Assembly (NCBI GenBank): GCA_029891345.1
Contig: CM057003.1
Coordinates: 8,746,209-8,810,208, forward strand
DNA length: 64,000 nucleotides
Reading direction: 5' to 3'
Origin: Dryococelus australis
Lineage: Eukaryota; Arthropoda; Insecta; Phasmatodea; Phasmatidae
The position numbers were made by a program, and so were the translations under genes. Positions 58,068-64,000 of the stretch are shown here, piece after piece. Position 1 is the first letter of the stretch. The number at the start of each line of letters is the position of its first letter. The notes beneath the pieces were generated by a model, which saw only the letters and a list, made by a program, of their open reading frames with translations, had not been told where the DNA came from and did not search any database.

Positions 58068-58880
58068 TGAAAACAATTACGCTCAGCATCGGGACTGGAA
58101 AATTCTGAAGCGTGCTGTGTGAATAAATCGGCAGACAACCGTATCAACAATTACGGAGGACTATAATGCTGACTCAGGGCAGAGACATTACTCTCTGTCT
58201 AGAGTGACCACACTTGATTTTCGTGGTTGTGCCGCTGCCAGGAAGCCATTGACCGCACGCTCCAATGCCCGGTGGCATACGGAATGGCACTAACAACACC
58301 GTCGATTGACTACTGGGTAACGGAAGATATTACGTATTCATGAAACATGTTTCATGATCCGGTACATTGGAGGGATATGTCATAGGCCGGAATGGTGCAA
58401 ATAACACAGTCACTGGACTATGTATCAGTAGAACAGGGTCTTAAGGAGTGATGAATTACAGGTACTGGTACGGCCGTATTTAGGTGTGGCTGATGATTTG
58501 GGAACGGTGTTTTATGTCGGTAGTGAAATCTCCTAACAGTAGTGTAATTGTTTGGTGCCATTCCTCTTGGTCTGAGCTTCGGCTATTGGTACTAATAAAT
58601 CTGGCTATTAAATTTGGCGCGTATCAAGATATTTTGTTCAATGACATGGTTCTCACACAAAGGGCAAGGGTTTCGAATAGGCTTTTTTATTTTGTCAACA
58701 TGATAATTTCCCTGTCCAAGTATCAAGGTCAATAGCATCGTCATTTGAAGGAAATCATATGCGACTACTTACATGGCATCGACGTGGAGTAAACACAGCC
58801 TGTTTGGGGTGAGAAGGATGGCAATTTACATATCACACCTACTCGGCCAACAGATAAATGTTGCTCCTTATAAGCATGCT
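58068..58880 (+). pseudogene. Tc1-like transposase relic, N-terminal to core region
   Basis: Scattered blocks of a Tc1-type transposase in order. HRDWKILKRAV and NRQTTVSTITEDYNADSG come from the helix-turn-helix region. CAAARKPLTARSNARWHTEW (about 58230-58290) is the linker that normally carries RxxRKPLLT. GRYYVFMK (about 58320-58345) is the segment after the first catalytic aspartate. SVIVWCHSSWSELRLLVLIN then GAYQDIL (58539-58640) lies between the first and second catalytic positions. KEIICDYLHGIDVE (58750-58792) comes before the third. At least five stops or frame changes separate them, and the DNA and SPDLNP motifs are missing. It is more decayed than the relic at 29764 and probably unrelated in origin to the two flanking C-terminal copies. 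Confidence 0.78.
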
Positions 58881-61151
58881 ACAGGAAGAATGAACACTTA
58901 ACTCCGCCAGCTGTGAACCAGAACTTAGCGAACAGCTCAAAATGGAGGTTTTACTCTACAGCAACAGCAAAGGGACCTCAGACATTCTGTTAAATACCCG
59001 GCGATCACGTTTGAAACTAACAGCACTTCTTGCCCGGTAACATTTCGTCTTTTATGGTTTATATTATACGGTATATAATACGGTATTAAGTATCCATAAA
59101 TTGTAACGAAATCTATGTTATTCCGCTGATAGAAATGAAAAACTGTTACAAAGAGTCCATTAAGCTTTTAAAAAGCAACTCATTTAAATACATATGCTTT
59201 CTCCATAGAAATGCGTTATTGTTGATAATTTTGAATACTACAGTGTCCATTGAGTGTCGCTAAACTCTCTTAAAAATTCATGGTCGCCAAATATTTTTCG
59301 AATTTGGGGTTATATACCTAGTGCCTCAGATCAGTCGCAAGGAAGCCAACTCTAAACGTCCGATGGCTTTACAGGGAGCAATGGTCGGGCTTTAGGGCGT
59401 GCTTCACTATATGTGTGCGTGTGTGTATGACACGTAGTGACAAATTACAATATTCGCAAGGAATGCGTGCACACAAATACAATTATGAATAAAAAACTAT
59501 GTTACACAAAAATATTTTTGTACCATTCTTTCAGTGAAGAGTTTCGTGGGAAAGAAACCGTAAAACACGTTTATTAAACTTTACATATTTGTTTGGTTTT
59601 GTGTCCACCGAAGTACGCTACAGAATATACGACATAAAATATTATGGCAGAAGAAAGTAAGCATTAGCTAAATCATTCCAAATTCTTCGTTATAGTCTAC
59701 AAAGTGAATATAGATGTAAAGTAATGGTATTACACAACGACAGTGGTTTGGATTCTTAGCAGAAGCATTGCCTTATCTAAAATGAAACTTAAATAGTACA
59801 CAGTTCCTACGCAAAAAAAAAAAAAAAATTGACTGCGAGTGGCAAGCCACTATCTTCACCAGAATAGCTAAGCTATTAACTTAATTACGACTTTCATATC
59901 CAAATACAGGTCTTCCTTTCGTGATTAACATTCATTAATGAAGTTCACAACACTTGACAACCCCTCTGAATATTAACTTAACATGACAATACGGCCCGGG
60001 GAAAAGAATCTTTACACTGCATTTGAAAATCCTGAACAAAATATTGTTAGCAAATTACATATAACAATAGTATTAAAACAAAAATTTGTGATAATTATAT
60101 TTTCAGAGCTCCGAGTACCTACATATCAATTCCCACAAATCGTTTAGAATTACAATTACAATATATTACGGTATATATATAAACATTATACATTTAATGA
60201 TTAACACGAGCTGTCCTTACAGCTTTAATTTTGATCTTTTATGGCTAGTAAAATTTGATTTTTTATCACATGTTTACCTTCAAAATAAGAATTCGAGATA
60301 TGAAAATAAAACCCTGAATCACAACCTAGAACGAGCTTAAAATAAATCAGTTACTTTCTTATTAGTAATTATTCAGTAACAGAAGAGGATATCAAATGGA
60401 TGTTCGCAGTTAAAATTAGCACATACATTCCTTACCATATTGTTATCCCTCGGCCTCATCTACAAACAACATTGCTACGGACCTTTTGACTAGTTAATAT
60501 ATGTACGTTGATTAAGCGAAAGCGCTAGGAATGTGCAAGTATTTCTAACTTGCCGCTTCTCACTGAAAAGCGTACAAAGCAATCACGAAATCAAAAATGA
60601 TTATTCCAGTGTCTATAAATTAGAAAATTGCACTTTCAGAACTTCTTCATTCTATGGAACTACCACTCCAACAAAGCTGCCTATTCCGCCGTGTGTTCGT
60701 TTTTGAGGGGCTATTTCAAAAGTGCCCACCATCTCATATGACATTCACTTCTGGGGATATTTTCCTGTATCCTTTTTCTAAGGCAGAATGCGGGATGAAT
60801 TAAACCCAGCCACACACAATTCCTCAGACTCGTGTTCACGTTACACAACTCCGACACGAAACCGACTTCCCCACAGGAAACTAATACCGTCATTTACCTC
60901 CTCTCCCCCTCCCCCCCTTTTTTACATCATAAAGGGCTCAACGGACTCGACCCTGCTCGCGGACTGGTCGTTAATATCGTGCTGGGTCTGTTGCGATGCT
61001 CCTCATTAGCTGGCCAGCGTGGCGTGCTACATACGTCCTGAGATGTAAATGGCCCCTCTTACATTGTCGACAGATTCACGCCCAGTGATTCATCTGGCTA
61101 GAGTAAATGCGTACACTTGAACGATATGGCCTAACAATCTCCTTCATTAAA
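58881..61151. other. 2.3 kb without recognised gene or element
   Basis: Mostly AT-rich unique sequence with an A tract at 59813-59828. Around 60895-61045 it is pyrimidine-rich then GC-rich, without homology. Confidence 0.5.
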
Positions 61152-61247
61152 TGCTGCTCGCGGTAAAGAGAGCACTTTTTTAATTCATCTCTGGAAAATT
61201 ATAACTGCCCATAAATACATATACTCTACAGCACACGCTGGCTTCCA
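61152..61247 (-). mobile_element. MITE family A, terminal fragment
   Basis: TGCTGCTCGCGGTAAAGAGA then GCACTTTTTTAATTCATC and AACTGCCCATAAATACATAT match the end of minus-oriented copies such as 20983-21384. Confidence 0.7.
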
Positions 61248-61289
61248 GGCCCCCGTCAAGTTCTAAGGCTTGATGTAATGGGACTGTTC

Positions 61290-61550
61290 ATATAAACGCA
61301 TGGTTACACTGTAAACCAATTTCTGGTAAACTTCCTAAACTGTATTGGAAGTTTTTAACCTTACATATTGTATGGAAATATTACCACACGCCAAACTGCA
61401 AATTAAGGAATGTTTGTCATCACTGCTTTACAAAGTTGAGGAATTCCCTACGTCTTTGACTGTTCCCTGAGCAAACGTAGGAATGTTAACATGGATGCAT
61501 GGGAAATAACATTGCCATAAGCGCTTTCCCACTATGTATATAGACTGCTG
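61290..61550 (+). repeat. Dispersed repeat family C, copy 2
   Basis: Aligns with 27330-27600: AAACCAATTTCTGGTAAACT, CTGTATTGGAAGTTTTTAAC, ACAAAGTTGAGGAATTCC, AACGTAGGAATGTTAACATG, GATGCATGGGAAATAACATT. Same orientation, highly diverged. Confidence 0.65.
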
Positions 61551-62201
61551 GGGTAAATTTGCAAATCATTTCTTAAAGTGTACTGAATCCAGTGTTTTTT
61601 TTTTTTTTTTAATGCTCACAACAGCCTGGATTTCTGTATTATCAACACATTTACTTTCGTAAAAGGAATCCGTGGTTTCAGATTTGGTGAGACATGAATA
61701 AAGTCTGACGGTCCACAGCAATGTCGATCTTAAATACAGCGGAATGATAGCACGTAAGAAGAAAGACCGATCCTATGCACGGCTTAGTGCTCAAATAATA
61801 GTGAAATTCTGTACTGAAGAGTTGCAATATTAATTAAATTATATATTTCATTTGTTTCCTAATTAATTTTTAATGCTTGCGTTATTGCTGACAGTCCTTG
61901 AGGCAGTCGCAGAATGACCCATCTGTCTAGTAAATCGTGAAGACATGTATTAAACTCTATCAGAATCTTCCTGGAACTGGAAAAGAAAGTGCTCAGTACA
62001 GTCAGGTGGGTTACCGCATAACTAAGGTATGTTCACACACAATAAAGTTCTCGTTAATACACACTGTAATTTATTTGATGTGAAGAATGTATTTTTACAA
62101 TACGATGGCTCAATCTTGATGCATATTGATAATATCGTTCTACGTATTCAAAAATCAGGGCGAATACTATTTATTTCTCCGAAAAGTCGTGTGACAAAAA
62201 G
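61551..62201. other. No gene recognised
   Basis: AT-rich; T tract at about 61594-61610. A 98-codon frame at 62029-62325 extends into the minisatellite that follows and is not credible. Confidence 0.5.
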
Positions 62202-62525
62202 CCTGTTTTGCCACGCACCTGTTCTGTCAAACGCCTGTTCTGGCAAAGCCATGTTTTGCCAAACATCTATTCAACCAAATAATAGTTCTTCCAAAGATAT
62301 GTTGCGCCAAGTGACTGTTATGTAAAACGCCTGTTCTGCAAAGCGTTTTTATTTTGCAGAAAATATTTTCTGGCAGATGCCTGCTCTACTATAAACGTGC
62401 TTTGTCAGACGAGTATTGTGCAAATCGCCTGTTCTGCAAAACGCATTTTCTGCTAAAAGCCCGTTTTGCAAAACGTATTTTGAGCCAAACACCTGCTGTG
62501 AAAAAAAACATGTTCTGCCGAACAA
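62202..62525 (+). repeat. Degenerate ~16-bp minisatellite, about 20 units
   Basis: Units of roughly 16 bp related to CCTGTTCTGCAAAACG recur head to tail, for example CCTGTTCTGTCAAACG, CCTGTTCTGGCAAAGC, CATGTTTTGCCAAACA, CCTGTTCTGCAAAGCG and CCGTTTTGCAAAACG. Unit length varies by 1-3 bp and identity is loose, so the array is old or short units were shuffled. Confidence 0.85.
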
Positions 62526-62929
62526 CTCGTCTGAGTTCTAAGAGGAAAAAAAAATTTGGCCAATCTCCTGTTACGTTACTCGCCGTCAGAACCTCAGCTC
62601 TGAAGACAGCAAAACTCGCAAATTTCGCAAATCGGTGGCTGATGCTGTGAGGATGTTCCCCGGTATTTCCCACGCTTCCGATGGCGAAGTGGTAGTCCAC
62701 TGGGAGTTTCCGGCACTGCCGATGCATCTATGGGAGCTCTGGATACGTCGTCGTCGCGGCAACCTGCAACTGACTTCGCCGCCTCATGTCATTCAGTCGC
62801 CGTGTCGTGCACACGGGAGTGAAGTGGCTTTACATAGAAAAGAAGGTCCTCATTGCTGTTGCAGTTGAAGCAAGCCCGAAAAGGAACAGCTTCGAAATGC
62901 AAGCGTGCCTTTGAGAAATCCACCGTCCA
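62526..62929. other. No gene recognised
   Basis: GC-richer unique sequence (62640-62830) with a 77-codon plus-strand frame at 62635-62868, unrecognised. Confidence 0.4.
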
Positions 62930-63206
62930 ATGCACTGAGAGAAAATTTCTTATGTCGAACGAAACAACGTTTGTTTGGCACAACCGAATTAAGTGTTTGT
63001 ATAGGAGCTATTGAATACTTTGTAGCCAAAACCAAATTACTTTGTTGTTCATGTTTGGTTGCCACAAACTCGTGAGCTCTGGTGGGTTCAACTAAAGTAG
63101 ATTAAACAGTTTCGGTAATCGTTAAATGTACAGCACGACCGTGTTTCGAACGCGGAACTTATACATCCGAATGGTACGTCATAACTGCATTGGCTAAGTT
63201 AACTAC
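62930..63206 (-). mobile_element. SINE2 copy, minus orientation
   Basis: On the minus strand the head has ACTTAGCCAATGCAGTTATG (A-box region), CGTACCATTCGG and a B-box-like CGCGTTCGAAACACG (63136-63154). The body follows: GAAACTGTTTAATCTAC, TTTGTGGCAACCAAACATG, AACAAAGTAATTTGGTTTTG, AATAGCTCCTATACAAACAC, CGGTTGTGCCAAACAAACG and TTTTCTCTCAGTGCATTGG. The body order matches 26156-26470 throughout. Confidence 0.8.
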
Positions 63207-63567
63207 TGATGCTGTTGAAATAATTCTTAAAATATACCATTTCAATGTAGGATATTTATTTGTTTCAGTGGGATTGTTTATATTATTACTAAGCACAAAC
63301 AAATTCACAAACACTGTTGCTATTCTAACTGACACGAACATTTCAAACAAACTCTCTAATCACTTTTTTTTTGTTTTTCCGAAGGCAATCAAACTATCCT
63401 ATAACCACCCAAATAAAAGCTGTTTCTGGGCCAAGCTTATTTTGTTTCCGCAACATGTTCTGTAATAATGTATATCAGATTGTTACAGGTAACCAAATCT
63501 TATACTATGCCATGATATTTATAGTTATTCCTTAACGGTAGTCAAACCGATGAGTTAAACATACTTG

Positions 63568-63568
<1 letters not shown>
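63207..63568. other. No gene recognised
   Basis: AT-rich with CAAAC-rich motifs; a 91-codon frame at 63190-63465 is not recognised. Confidence 0.45.
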
Positions 63569-63635
<67 letters not shown>

Positions 63636-63661
63636 CACACACACACACACACGCGCGCGCG
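63569..63661. repeat. Compound (AT)n(AC)n(GC)n microsatellite
   Basis: About 60 bp of AT repeats pass into about 22 bp of AC repeats and then CGCGCGCGCG. The alternating purine-pyrimidine run could adopt unusual DNA structure. Confidence 0.97.
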
Positions 63662-64000
63662 TTGGAACAACCAAATAATTGTTCGGCTTAACAAATTATT
63701 TTTAGATGATTTATTTAGTTCATTGGAACGAACAATGTCGATATTTGGAGGAACAACAGGTTTGTTGAATTAAAAATATATTGTTTAGTGTAAACAAGAA
63801 CCCTTCAAGAACGTTTATCTGGTAGCTGCAAGTATACCTTTCTCGCAGTCTGGCAACAGCAAAAATATGGGACTAACTCCGTCAGACATCAAGTCAGGTA
63901 GTTAGTTCCCTACACCAATGTGGGCATCTTTGGACTATTTACGGTTGAAGTCGGTCGGCTTTCTCGTTCTTGTTACTTATAGTGAAGATACGATTGTTTA
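63662..64000. other. No gene recognised
   Basis: 63662-63780 is rich in GTTG/CAAC motifs like the SINE2 body (AACAACCAAATAATTGTTCG), but I could not align it to SINE2. The rest is unique. Confidence 0.4.

Noticed and set aside
60711..60735. Additional family A terminus (GGCTATTTCAAAAGTGCCCA)
   Set aside because: Only a short match in which left-end and right-end motifs are fused; too little to call.

Overview
This is AT-rich eukaryotic DNA that looks like intergenic or intronic sequence from a large, transposon-laden arthropod genome, most likely an insect. The evidence is tRNA-derived SINEs, decayed Tc1 and mariner transposons, a Helitron-like element, many short terminal-inverted-repeat elements (MITEs), and long simple repeats. 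The species cannot be named from the sequence. No intact host protein gene, rRNA gene or convincing functional tRNA gene was found. The only protein homology I can defend is to Tc1/mariner transposases, and every copy is broken.

Layout. 1-8 kb: a SINE tail, a nearly perfect 63-bp tandem array (9 copies), a compound microsatellite, then a probable non-autonomous Helitron (3892-6524) carrying about 50 copies of a 38-bp unit that resembles a tRNA D-arm, then a degenerate ~424-bp tandem duplication. 9-17.6 kb: SINE1 copies, a cluster of two MITE families (A and B) at 14.6-17.3 kb, and a 45-bp tandem array. 17.6-29 kb: mostly unrecognised DNA with a family A copy, SINEs and a second tRNA-derived repeat (SINE2). 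29-33.6 kb: a Tc1 relic, then family A and B copies and a SINE1. 35.8-43.5 kb: family A copies, one nested in another; a 98-bp near-perfect hairpin MITE; and a 941-bp mariner relic that itself holds a 297-bp inverted-repeat insert. 45-58.9 kb: more family A and B copies, a cluster of SINE1 copies in opposing orientations, and three Tc1-like fragments, two of them inverted copies of the same segment. 61-64 kb: fragments of A, a degenerate 16-bp minisatellite, an inverted SINE2 and a long AT/AC/GC microsatellite.

How the parts relate. Nothing here forms a pathway. Families A (about 410 bp, at least 13 copies or fragments) and B (about 425 bp, 6 copies or fragments) have related outer termini and often lie next to each other, which suggests they were moved by related transposases not present in this window. 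Tc1 and mariner relics could once have supplied transposase to other elements, but their termini do not match those of A or B. I see no new functional system. The most unusual structure is the tRNA D-arm-like satellite inside the Helitron-like element.
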